A stretch of 64,000 nucleotides of DNA, from NCBI GenBank assembly GCA_035552395.1, contig DASZLL010000106.1, positions 1 through 64,000 on the forward strand, read 5' to 3'. Shown here piece by piece: positions 41,421 to 49,247 of this stretch; position 1 is the first letter of the stretch, and each line of letters opens with the position of its first letter. The translations under genes were made by a program, and so were the position numbers. The DNA is from Bog-473 sp035552395 (lineage in GTDB: Bacteria > Actinomycetota > Acidimicrobiia > Acidimicrobiales > RAAP-2). The notes under the pieces are model-generated. The model made no database searches. It was not told the DNA's origin and was given only the letters and a program-made list of their open reading frames with translations.

Positions 41421-42002
41421 TTAGTCCTCAGCGAGGATCTGGTAGAGGTCCTTGCGCGCTTTTTGGATGATGGAAATTCCTCGATCGATCTGCGCTGGTT
41501 CGCCGGCTCCGGCGAGTTGCTTGGCGGCGCTGGCCAGCTGTTCGATCGCCTCGCGCAGCGTTCGGATCTTGTCGTCGGCCTCGCCCGCCGCCTGCCAAGG
41601 CTGCTCGCTCTTCTCTGCCTCGGCGCGGCCCGAATCGGTGAGCGCGTAGGTGCGGCTGCCTTCGACCTCGGACGACTGCACCAAGCCTTCGTCCTCGAGC
41701 ATCTGGAGGTGCGGATAGACCGACCCCGGGCTCGGCCGCCAGAGGCCGCCGCTCATCTCTTCGAGGCGGCGCATGACTTCGTAGCCGTGCGCCGGCTCCT
41801 GGCGCAGCGCAAGGAGGATGGCGGTACGGATGGCACCTCGGCGCATGCGGCGCCCGCCGCCCCAACCACCTCGTCCGCCGCCCCGGCGGATTCCGGGGCC
41901 GCGCATGGCGTGCGCAAAGAAATGCTCGTGCAGCTGTTCGTGGTCGTGCTCTGGGCCCTGGTGGTGGTCATGGCCGCGATCGTGATCGTGTGGATGTGGC
42001 AT
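41421..42002 (-). CDS. PadR family regulator with histidine-rich N-terminus
   Basis: 193 residues. Residues 55-130 are a PadR winged helix: RTAILLALRQEPAHGYEVMRRLEE, GSVYPHLQMLEDEGLV and SRTYALTDSGRAEAEK; a C-terminal coiled helix follows for dimerisation. The first 35 residues are extraordinarily rich in His and Asp (about 11 His), suggesting metal binding or a metal-tuned response, and a Gly/Arg-rich linker follows. AGGAGG lies eight bases before ATG 42002. Two dyads directly upstream (42045-42060, 42065-42078) are likely autoregulatory sites. It is the first gene of the ABC exporter operon. Confidence 0.9.
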   Translation of the reverse strand: MPHPHDHDRGHDHHQGPEHDHEQLHEHFFAHAMRGPGIRRGGGRGGWGGGRRMRRGAIRTAILLALRQEPAHGYEVMRRLEEMSGGLWRPSPGSVYPHLQMLEDEGLVQSSEVEGSRTYALTDSGRAEAEKSEQPWQAAGEADDKIRTLREAIEQLASAAKQLAGAGEPAQIDRGISIIQKARKDLYQILAED

Positions 42003-42044
42003 GTGGTGTTCCTCCTGGTCGGAAAGGTCGACGGGTGATCCCGC

Positions 42045-42078
42045 TATGTAACGTACCATAATGATATATCGCAATATA
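42045..42078 (-). promoter_or_regulatory. PadR promoter/operator with two dyads
   Basis: TATGTAACGTACCATA (42045-42060) is a 12-of-16 dyad with TATG/CATA ends, resembling PadR ATGT/ACAT operators. TATAT-CGCA-ATATA (42065-42078) is a perfect 5-bp inverted repeat beside it. On the minus strand TTGCGA, 17 bases and TTACAT form a plausible promoter lying within these dyads. Confidence 0.6.
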
Positions 42079-42184
42079 CCAGCCGATGAGCGCATTGCAA
42101 GCGAAGCAGTCGAAGGCCTGGATCGGGGAAGGCCAATCAGTGCCCATACTGAGGTCGGAACGGACAGGCGGCGCAGGGGACGAC

Positions 42185-42841
42185 ATGGGATTATTCAGCT
42201 CGCACAGGTCACAGATGGTCACCCCGGAGAAGGCGCTGCCTGGGCGGGGTGCGTCCATGTCCGTCACCGAGCCGCATCTGGTGCTCGGAACCAAGTTGAC
42301 CCCGCCGTTTCCGGACGGGCTCGAGCGGGCGGCGTTCGCCATGGGGTGCTTCTGGGGCGCCGAGCGGAAGTTCTGGTCCCTGCCGGGCGTGTACACGACC
42401 GCCGTCGGTTACGCGGGCGGGATCACGCCCAACCCCACGTACCACGAGGTCTGTAAAGGCCGAACGGGTCACGCCGAAGCTGTCCTGGTGGTGTACGACC
42501 CAGCAGGCATCTCCTACAAGCAGCTGTTGCGCGTGTTCTTCGAGGGTCATGACCCGACGCTGGGCATGCGACAGGGGAACGACGTCGGGACGCAGTACCG
42601 CTCCGCCATCTACACGACGACGCCCGAGCAGGCGGCCATTGCGCAAGACGTTGCGGCACGTTTCGCCACGTCGCTGCACGATGCCGGCTATGGCGACGTC
42701 ACCACAGAGATCAGGCAGGCCGGCGAGTTCTATTACGCCGAGCCCTACCACCAGCAGTACCTCGAGGTGAACCCCAATGGTTATTGCGGGCTCGGCGACA
42801 CTGGCGTCTCGTGCCCTGTCGGGCCGGCGGAGACCGGGTGA
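42185..42841 (+). CDS. msrA: Peptide methionine sulfoxide reductase MsrA
   Basis: 218 residues, normal for the longer MsrA type. It reduces methionine-S-sulfoxide in proteins. Catalytic C55 is in AMGCFWGAERKFW; GYAGG, HAEAVLVVYDP, GNDVGTQYRSAIY and YHQQYLE are the other family blocks. Two C-terminal cysteines in GYCGLGDTGVSCPVG are the resolving thiols. The N-terminus LFSSHRSQMVTPEKALPGR matches actinobacterial MsrA and fixes ATG 42185 (AGGGGA upstream). The stop overlaps the following thioesterase gene by GTGA. Confidence 0.95.
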   Translation: MGLFSSHRSQMVTPEKALPGRGASMSVTEPHLVLGTKLTPPFPDGLERAAFAMGCFWGAERKFWSLPGVYTTAVGYAGGITPNPTYHEVCKGRTGHAEAVLVVYDPAGISYKQLLRVFFEGHDPTLGMRQGNDVGTQYRSAIYTTTPEQAAIAQDVAARFATSLHDAGYGDVTTEIRQAGEFYYAEPYHQQYLEVNPNGYCGLGDTGVSCPVGPAETG

Positions 42842-43281
42842 ACCAACCGGAAGACGGACTCACCGGGGGCCGACAACGAGAGCGGCGGGCTGCCGTGCCA
42901 GCCATATTCGCCCAGACGCCCTTCTTGTCGTGGCTCGGCCTGGTGGTCGAGCGCTGCGAGCCGGACGACGTCGCCACCCGGTTGCCGTTCCGGGTCGAAC
43001 TCAGCAACGACGGCGCCACGTAGCACGGAGGTGTCGTCGGCACCGTGATCGACACGACCGGAGCCCTCGCCGCGCGGTCCAACCACGACTTTGATCGCGA
43101 CGTGCGCGCCTCCACGGTCTCCATGGCGCTCCAGTACGTCGCCGCCGGCTCGGGAGAGCACCTCAACTGTTCGGCGCGCACCGTCCGCCGAGCCCGGGAG
43201 CTGATCTTCACCGAGATCACCGCCGCCGACGAGACCGGCAGGGTGCTGGCGCACGGCTTGCAGATGTACCGCATCGCCTGA
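42838..43281 (+). pseudogene. PaaI-like hotdog thioesterase with an in-frame amber codon
   Basis: The reading frame gives FLSWLGLVVERCEPDDV, RLPFRVELSNDGAT, then TAG at 43021-43023, then HGGVVGTVIDTTGALAAR, LQYVAAG and REL-IFTEITAADETGRVLAHGLQMYRIA, ending TGA 43279-43281. Family members have a Tyr/Thr-x-HGG motif at exactly the stop, so a Tyr codon (TAC/TAT) has become TAG. The rest is intact and in one frame, 147 codons in total. It is a very recent pseudogene, a base-calling error, or a readthrough candidate. The start is coupled to msrA by GTGA. The active enzyme would cleave acyl-CoA thioesters. Confidence 0.8.
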
Positions 43282-43298
43282 GTGATTGCCTTCTCCCG

Positions 43299-44141
43299 CT
43301 AGCGCAGACGGATGACGTTCCCCGTTACGAGCGCCGCGGCATCGGAGGCCAGGTAGGCGATCACCTCGGCCACCTGCTTCGGCGTAGCAACGCGCCGGCC
43401 GGCGGTGCGTGCTGCCGAGGCCGTCTGCGGGTTGATCCACCCGGTGTCGGTGATCGGAGGATGGACGACGTTGGCCGTGACGCCGAAGCGCCCGAGTTCG
43501 GTCGCCGCGCTCAATGTGAAGTTCACCTGGGCCGCCTTCGCAGCGCCGTAGGAGACCTCCTCAGGAAGGCCGTTTCCCTCGCCCGACGTCAGCCCCACGA
43601 TGCGGCCCCATTGCCCGTGCCTCGCCATATGCCGACGGGCGAACTCGGCAATCAGCAAGGCCGCAGCCCGCGCGTCGACCGAGAACACTTGGTCCAACGA
43701 GCGGGCCGTCACGGGATTCTGGGCCCGGCCGAAACGGTCCGTCGCCTCCGACAAGAACGTGTCACCCACCCACCCCGATGCGTTGTTTACCACGATCTGC
43801 ACCGGACCGAGCTGCTGCTCGGCGGTGTCGAAGAGGCGCGGAATCGACTCTGCGTCCGACAGGTCGACCTCCATCGCAACGGCCCGGCCGCCGGCCGCAC
43901 GGATCGACTCCACCACGAAGTCGGCCCGGGCCATGCGGGTCGCCCGGTAGGCCGCGGGGAGCGAAGGATCCTCGAGGCCGCCTAACCGCTCGCTGCGGAA
44001 GTACGCGCACAGGACCGCCGTGCCCCGCGCCGCCAGCGCCTTAGCGGTCGCGGCGCCGATGCCGTGATTCGCGCCGGTGACCAGCGCAACCCGGCGCTCT
44101 CCCGCGCCCGTCTCGCGCGGTCCGCTCGTTGCCGTGGTCAC
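43299..44141 (-). CDS. Short-chain dehydrogenase/reductase
   Basis: 280 residues, slightly longer than usual, with an insertion after the first strand (RSERLGGLEDPSLPAAYRATR). Cofactor motif TGANHGIGAA, IVVNNASGW, serine in GLTSGEGNG and catalytic YGAAK are present. It is an NAD(P)-dependent oxidoreductase of the FabG-like group, substrate unknown. It lies 19 bases downstream of the nitronate monooxygenase-like gene stop on the same strand, so they are likely co-transcribed. Confidence 0.88.
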   Translation of the reverse strand: MTTATSGPRETGAGERRVALVTGANHGIGAATAKALAARGTAVLCAYFRSERLGGLEDPSLPAAYRATRMARADFVVESIRAAGGRAVAMEVDLSDAESIPRLFDTAEQQLGPVQIVVNNASGWVGDTFLSEATDRFGRAQNPVTARSLDQVFSVDARAAALLIAEFARRHMARHGQWGRIVGLTSGEGNGLPEEVSYGAAKAAQVNFTLSAATELGRFGVTANVVHPPITDTGWINPQTASAARTAGRRVATPKQVAEVIAYLASDAAALVTGNVIRLR

Positions 44142-44160
44142 GCTCCGTCGAGCGGGGCGC

Positions 44161-45126
44161 TCAGCGCAGCGCGGCCATGCGGTCGAGCACGGCCTCTGCT
44201 TCCGTCACGAAACGATGCACCAGCTCGCCTGCGGGGACCAGCTCGGAGATCCCGCCGACCCCCTGGCCGGCGGGATAGCACTCCTTTTCCACGTCGACGC
44301 CTTCGCTGAAGGAGTCGCCGCCCAGGTGCATGGCGCCGTTGCCGTAGGCCGCTGCGAGCTGCTCGGGGAACTTCTTCAGCTCCTGGGGGTGAGCCTCGTA
44401 GTAGTCGGTGTAGTTGTTGCGCACGACGCGCATCGTCTTGCCCGAGTAGGCGCGGCTCACGGTGGTCTGGTCCTCGCGGCTGGCGAGCAGCGTCTCCTTG
44501 TAGCCCAGGACGCCACGAGCTTCGGGCGTCGCAATGAAACGCGTTCCGATCCAGACGCCGTCCGCGCCGAGCGCGAGCGCGGCGGCGAGCCCGCGGCCGT
44601 CGAAGATGCCACCGGCGGCGACGACGGGGACCCGTGCGCCGACGGCATCGACGATCTGGGGAACCAAGGGGAACGACGCCACCTGGCCGGTGTGGCCGCC
44701 CGCCTCGGTGCCCTGGGCCACGACGAGGTCACATCCCGCCTCCACGGCGCGCACAGCGTGCTCGACCTTGCCGCACATGCTCACGACCACCAGGTCGTGC
44801 ACGTGGCAAAGGTCGACCACTTCGGTCGGCACGCCCAGGCCGGCGACGAAGGCCGAGGCCCCGCCCTCGATGACCATCTTGACTTGCTCGCTCATGCCAC
44901 CTGGCATGGCGGTGAGCAGGTCGACGCCGAAGGGCTTGTCGGTGGCTTCGCGCACCGCCGCCATTTCCGTCACCATCGTCTCGTTGCCCATGGTGGAGGC
45001 GCCGAGGCAGCCAAACCCGCCCGCCGCCGAGACGGCCGCTGCGAGCGCTGAGTAGGAGACGCCTCCCATACCGGCCAGCATCACGGGGTGTTCGATCCCG
45101 AGTAGTTCGGTGAGGCGGGTACGCAT
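44161..45126 (-). CDS. Nitronate monooxygenase/2-nitropropane dioxygenase family protein
   Basis: 321 residues. TIM-barrel: HPVMLAGMGGVSYSALAAAVSAAGG at the start, PFGVDLLTAMPGG, LVVAQGTEAGGHTGQVASF with the active-site region, VPVVAAGGIFDGRG and GADGVWIGTRFIAT. It belongs to the nitronate monooxygenase-like FMN enzymes, often enoyl reductase-like (FabK group). ATG 45126 has GGAAGG nine bases upstream. It lies before an SDR gene. It is a different branch from the family member at 12267. Confidence 0.9.
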   Translation of the reverse strand: MRTRLTELLGIEHPVMLAGMGGVSYSALAAAVSAAGGFGCLGASTMGNETMVTEMAAVREATDKPFGVDLLTAMPGGMSEQVKMVIEGGASAFVAGLGVPTEVVDLCHVHDLVVVSMCGKVEHAVRAVEAGCDLVVAQGTEAGGHTGQVASFPLVPQIVDAVGARVPVVAAGGIFDGRGLAAALALGADGVWIGTRFIATPEARGVLGYKETLLASREDQTTVSRAYSGKTMRVVRNNYTDYYEAHPQELKKFPEQLAAAYGNGAMHLGGDSFSEGVDVEKECYPAGQGVGGISELVPAGELVHRFVTEAEAVLDRMAALR

Positions 45127-45269
45127 GAATCGTGACCTTCCTGGGCTGTCGGTGCGACCGCGTGCCGCATCCGCCGCGGCGACCGTAGCGCGGGTGGCGC
45201 GGGGGCCCAGATGGGCCGGCCGAATTGGTCGCCGCCGTGACGGCTCCGGCGGGACCGGGGCGGCGAGCG

Positions 45270-45307
45270 GCCCATAATTGCATTTCGACCATGGGCGTTC
45301 CTACTCT
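45270..45307 (+). promoter_or_regulatory. Promoter and inverted repeat upstream of the MFS gene
   Basis: TTGCAT (45278-45283), 18 bases, TACTCT (45302-45307) form a plausible promoter with a leader of about 27 bases to GTG 45341. GCCCAT (45270-45275) and ATGGGC (45291-45296) form an inverted repeat spanning the -35 box, a possible site for self-regulation. Confidence 0.5.
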
Positions 45308-45340
45308 GAGCCAATCGTGGGAGATGTCGGAGAGGCTGGT

Positions 45341-47446
45341 GTGAGCGTCGACACGGCACCTCCCGTGGGCGAGCGCATTACCGGTCGCCGGCTCTGGCTG
45401 ATCCTCGGCGCCCTGCTCCTGGGCATGTTGTTGGCGGCGCTCGACCAGACGATCGTCTCGACGGCGCTGCCGACGATCGTGGGTGACCTGCACGGTGGCT
45501 CGCACCTGGCGTGGGTGGTCACGGCGTACCTGCTCGCATCGACGGTGTCCACCCCGCTGTGGGGCAAGCTCGGCGACCAATACGGGCGCAAGACCTTCTT
45601 CCAGGCTTCGATCGTCATCTTCGTCATCGGCTCGGCGTTGTGCGGCCTGAGTCACACCATGACCGAGCTCATCGCGTTCCGTGCACTGCAGGGACTCGGT
45701 GGCGGCGGCCTCATGGTCGGCGCGCAGACGATCATCGGCGACGTCGTCTCGCCGCGCGATCGAGGGCGCTACATGGGGTTGTTCGGCGCCATGTTCGCCG
45801 TGGCGACCGTCATCGGGCCGCTTATCGGCGGCTTGTGCGTGACCTACCTGTCATGGCGCTGGGTCTTCTACATCAACCTGCCGCTCGGGATCCTGGCCCT
45901 CTTCGTGACGGGTGCCGTCTTGCCGGGGCATCTGCGCAAGGTGCGACACACGATCGACTACGCGGGCACCCTGTTGCTGGCCGGGTCGGCAACGTCGCTG
46001 ATCATCTTCGCCAGCTTGGGCGGGATCTCGTGGGCGTGGGTGTCCGCGCCCAGCATCTTCACTGCGGTGTTCGGTGTCGTGCTTGCTATCGCCTTCCTCT
46101 TCGCCGAACGCGCCGCCTCGGAGCCGGTCATCCCGCTGCACCTGTTCACCGTGCGCGTGTTCAACGCGGCCAGTGCCATCGGGTTCGTGATGGGCTTCGC
46201 CATGTTCGGCGCCCTCACGTTCCTCCCGCTCTTCCTGCAGAACGTCAAGGGCGTCAGCCCGACGGTGTCGGGCCTGCGGATTCTGCCGCTCATGCTCGGA
46301 ATGCTCGGCGCCTCGGTGATCTCGGGACGACTGGTGACGCGCTGGGGCCGCTACCGTATCTTTCCCATCCTCGGCTCGGCCCTCCTGACGCTGGGCGCCT
46401 ACCTGCTGTCCTTCATCGACGCCTCGATGAACAGCTGGCTGCTCGCCTCTTACATGTTCGTCTTCGGAGTCGGCATGGGCCTCATCATGCAGGTGCTCGT
46501 CGTGGCGGTGCAGAACGCCGTGTCCTACAACGAGCTTGGCGTGGCGACGAGCTCGGCCACCTTCTTCCGCATGATCGGCGGGTCTTTCGGCACGGCGGTG
46601 TTCGGCGCGATCTACGCCATCGTGTTCAACCACACGTTCGCGCCGACCCTGGCCAAAGTGCCCGCGGCGGTGCTCAGGTCGTTCAACCCGCAGGCGCTCG
46701 ATCCGGCGCTACTGAACAAGCTGAAGTCGACGGCGGCGGGGCTCGCGTTCTTCGACAAGTACATCGGCGCCGTGACGCATTCGGTGCAAACGGTGTTCCT
46801 CGTTGCCGTGCCCATTTCGTTCTTCGCGTTCTTGTTGAGCTTCCTGTTGCCCGAGGTGCCGTTACGCCGCACGGTGGAGACGGTCGACACGGGCGAGGTC
46901 CACGGGGCGATGCAGGCGCGTTCGTCGCTCCAGGAGATCGAACTGGCGCTGCAACGGATGTCGGCCCGGGAGAACCGCGCCGAGCTCTACGAGACCCTGG
47001 CCCAGCGCGCCGGGGTCAACCTGCCGCCGCGGGCGGTGTGGCTGCTCTACCGGCTGGCCGATCGGCCCGCCTGCACGGTCGACGAGGTGGCCGAGCATCT
47101 GCACGTCGATCCGTCGGTGATCGAGCCGGGGGTGGAGGGCCTGGTGTCGGCCGGGATGATCGAGGAGCATCGCCGCGGCGCGGAGTGCGACCTGCACCTG
47201 ACGGCCGCCGGCTCGCTCGCCCTCGGACGTCTGACCGAAGCGCGGCGGAACGGTCTGACGGACCTGCTCGAGGGATGGAATCCCGAGGAGCATCCAGAAG
47301 TGATCGAGCTGGTGAAGCAGCTGGCGCACTCGTTGTTGGCCGACGACGCGCGGTTGGTGGCCGATGCCATGCCGCGGGAGACGGCCGGCGCCAGTGCCGG
47401 TGGCGGTGCCGGTGGTCCGGGCGCCTCGGGCGGACCGACGGACTAA
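45341..47446 (+). CDS. DHA2-type MFS drug exporter with C-terminal winged-helix domain
   Basis: 701 residues. The first 520 are a 14-helix EmrB/QacA-type transporter: GMLLAALDQTIVSTALPTI (helix 1, motif D1), WGKLGDQYGRKTF (motif A), RALQGLGGGGLM (motif B) and GPLIGGL (motif C). The last 150 residues hold a soluble MarR-like winged helix: PPRAVWLLYRLADRPACTVDEVAEHL, EGLVSAGMIEEHRRGAECDLHLTAAGS. A DNA-binding-like domain tethered to an exporter is unusual; it may sense or gate rather than regulate transcription. GTG 45341 has GGAGAG upstream. It ends in a Gly/Ala tail. Confidence 0.9.
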   Translation: MSVDTAPPVGERITGRRLWLILGALLLGMLLAALDQTIVSTALPTIVGDLHGGSHLAWVVTAYLLASTVSTPLWGKLGDQYGRKTFFQASIVIFVIGSALCGLSHTMTELIAFRALQGLGGGGLMVGAQTIIGDVVSPRDRGRYMGLFGAMFAVATVIGPLIGGLCVTYLSWRWVFYINLPLGILALFVTGAVLPGHLRKVRHTIDYAGTLLLAGSATSLIIFASLGGISWAWVSAPSIFTAVFGVVLAIAFLFAERAASEPVIPLHLFTVRVFNAASAIGFVMGFAMFGALTFLPLFLQNVKGVSPTVSGLRILPLMLGMLGASVISGRLVTRWGRYRIFPILGSALLTLGAYLLSFIDASMNSWLLASYMFVFGVGMGLIMQVLVVAVQNAVSYNELGVATSSATFFRMIGGSFGTAVFGAIYAIVFNHTFAPTLAKVPAAVLRSFNPQALDPALLNKLKSTAAGLAFFDKYIGAVTHSVQTVFLVAVPISFFAFLLSFLLPEVPLRRTVETVDTGEVHGAMQARSSLQEIELALQRMSARENRAELYETLAQRAGVNLPPRAVWLLYRLADRPACTVDEVAEHLHVDPSVIEPGVEGLVSAGMIEEHRRGAECDLHLTAAGSLALGRLTEARRNGLTDLLEGWNPEEHPEVIELVKQLAHSLLADDARLVADAMPRETAGASAGGGAGGPGASGGPTD

Positions 47447-47704
47447 GCGGCTCGGAACGCGGCCCGCCGTGCGTCGTGGGCCTCTTGAGGGGCGCCGATC
47501 GCATCGAGGCGGATGAGCGCGGCCCCCCCGGGCGGGGACTGGAGTCAGACGAGCACGGCGCGCGGGGCAATGCCCTCGTCGATGCGGCGATGGAACCGCG
47601 GGTCGCGGGTGTCGAAGACACCGCCACCGAGTCACGACATGGGTCTTGGTGCTCCCCCCGTCGATCGCCAACACGGCCGGCTCAACGGGCAAGGGGCCGG
47701 ACAC
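47443..47704 (-). pseudogene. Remnant of a BadF/BadG-family ATPase (N-acetylglucosamine kinase-like)
   Basis: On the minus strand the start VLAIDGGSTKTHVV is the phosphate-1 motif of BadF/BadG/BcrA ATPases. It is followed almost at once, in another frame, by GGVFDTRDPRFHRRIDEGI and, after a stop, by GGAALIRLDAIGA, which are the C-terminal GGVF and 'G A x x x L D' blocks of the same family, ending at TAG 47443-47445. About 250 central residues are missing and at least two frame lesions are present. It overlaps the MFS stop codon and lies before the DUF2254 gene, so it was trimmed by gene loss here. Confidence 0.75.
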
Positions 47705-47804
47705 GCACGGATGTTACGTTTCGGCCTGTGGGGATCTGGGGTGGCCGGCGGCCCGCTGGTGGTTCACGCGCTCGTGCCGAGCGTTCCGTCGGGACGGAGT
47801 CCTC

Positions 47805-49229
47805 GTGAGCGACGTCGACGAGGTCCTCGCGCGACAGCCGGCCCGGGTCGGCAAGGACCGCCGGAAGCTCCCGAGCTGGCGCTGGGAGGAGCTCCGCACG
47901 ACCCTCTGGGTCGTCCCGAGCATCATCGTCGTCGTCTCGGCGCTGCTGTTTGTGGTCACGTTCGAGATCGACGTGTCCGCCTTCCACCACCCGGACATCC
48001 TGCCGACCTGGATTCGCACCGGCGGCGCCGACGCCGAGCGCCAGGTGCTGATCGCCATCGCGGCGGCCGTCATCACGGTGGTGGGCGTGGTGTTCTCCAT
48101 CACCATCCTCGCCCTCACTCTGGCGTCACAACAGTTCGGGCCGCGCATGATGCGCAACTTCGTGCGCGACATCGGGAACCAGGTGACCCTCGGCATCTTC
48201 GTCGGCACCTTCGTGTACTCGGTGCTGGTGCTCGGCTCCATCAACAGCCTCAACCCACGCTTCGTCCCGTATTTGTCGACGTCGATCGCCGAGGCGCTAC
48301 TCCTCGTGGACCTCGGCGTCCTCATCTACTTCATCCATCACATCGCGAAGTCGATTCAGCTCCCCGAGGTGATCGCCAGTATTGCGGCCGACCTCATGTC
48401 GTCGATCGACGCCGAGTTTCCCGAGCGGGTGGGGGAGCTGCCGATCGAGCCTCCGCAACAGCACAGCGGCAAGAGCGTGCCCGAACTGCTCAAGCTGATT
48501 GAGGAGCGCGGCGCCGCCGTCCCCTCGCAGGTGAGCGGTTACATCCAGTACGTCGGCTACTCGCAGCTCATCGCCATCGCCACCCGGACCGACTCGTTCA
48601 TCCGCTTGGAGCACCGGCCGGGGCACTTCCTGGCCACGGGGCGACCACTCGCCATGGTCTGGCCGCGCAGCGCGGCACCCGAAGTGGCGCTCGCGCTGGG
48701 CAAGGCGCACGTGACCGGGCCGCACCGCACGCTGGTGCAAGACCCGGTCTTCGCAATCGACCAGCTCGTCGAGATCGCCATTCGTGCCCTGTCTTCCGTC
48801 GTGAACGACACCTTCACGACGCTTACTTGCATCGACTGGTTGTCCGCGGGATTGGGACGCGTGTCTGGCCGCGTCCTCGACGAGGGCGTCTACCGGGACT
48901 CGGCCGGCCGGGTCCGCCTGATCGAGTTCGATCCTTCGTACGCCCGGATGGTGAACCGCGCCTTCGACAAGATCCGCCAGTCGGCGGGGGGCATGCCAGC
49001 GGTGCTGATCCGACTGATCGACTCGTTGGGGTCGATCATGCTCGACACAACGTCTGCCGAGCAGCGGACGGTGTTGCGTCGGCAGGCAGACATGGTGCTG
49101 CGCCTGGCTGAAGCGACCGTGGCCGAGGAGAACGACCTCGAGGAGATCCGGTTTCGCTACCGCCGGATCCCCGGAGAGGATGCCTTCACCGGGAAGTCGT
49201 ATACCTGGTCGCAGATCGATCGGGCCTAA
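47805..49229 (+). CDS. DUF2254 family membrane protein
   Basis: 474 residues. Four membrane helices lie in the first 200 residues: TTLWVVPSIIVVVSALLFVV, VLIAIAAAVITVVGVVFSIT, LGIFVGTFVYSVLVL and AEALLLVDLGVLIYFIHHI. SQQFGPRMMRNF and the later cytoplasmic part (DPVFAIDQLVEIAIRALS) are typical of DUF2254, a predicted channel/transport-like family of unknown role. GTG 47805 has ACGGAG five bases upstream. Residues 250-470 are soluble. It follows the BadF remnant. Confidence 0.9.
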   Translation: MSDVDEVLARQPARVGKDRRKLPSWRWEELRTTLWVVPSIIVVVSALLFVVTFEIDVSAFHHPDILPTWIRTGGADAERQVLIAIAAAVITVVGVVFSITILALTLASQQFGPRMMRNFVRDIGNQVTLGIFVGTFVYSVLVLGSINSLNPRFVPYLSTSIAEALLLVDLGVLIYFIHHIAKSIQLPEVIASIAADLMSSIDAEFPERVGELPIEPPQQHSGKSVPELLKLIEERGAAVPSQVSGYIQYVGYSQLIAIATRTDSFIRLEHRPGHFLATGRPLAMVWPRSAAPEVALALGKAHVTGPHRTLVQDPVFAIDQLVEIAIRALSSVVNDTFTTLTCIDWLSAGLGRVSGRVLDEGVYRDSAGRVRLIEFDPSYARMVNRAFDKIRQSAGGMPAVLIRLIDSLGSIMLDTTSAEQRTVLRRQADMVLRLAEATVAEENDLEEIRFRYRRIPGEDAFTGKSYTWSQIDRA

Positions 49230-49247
49230 CGGGTCGCAGCCTGTGCG

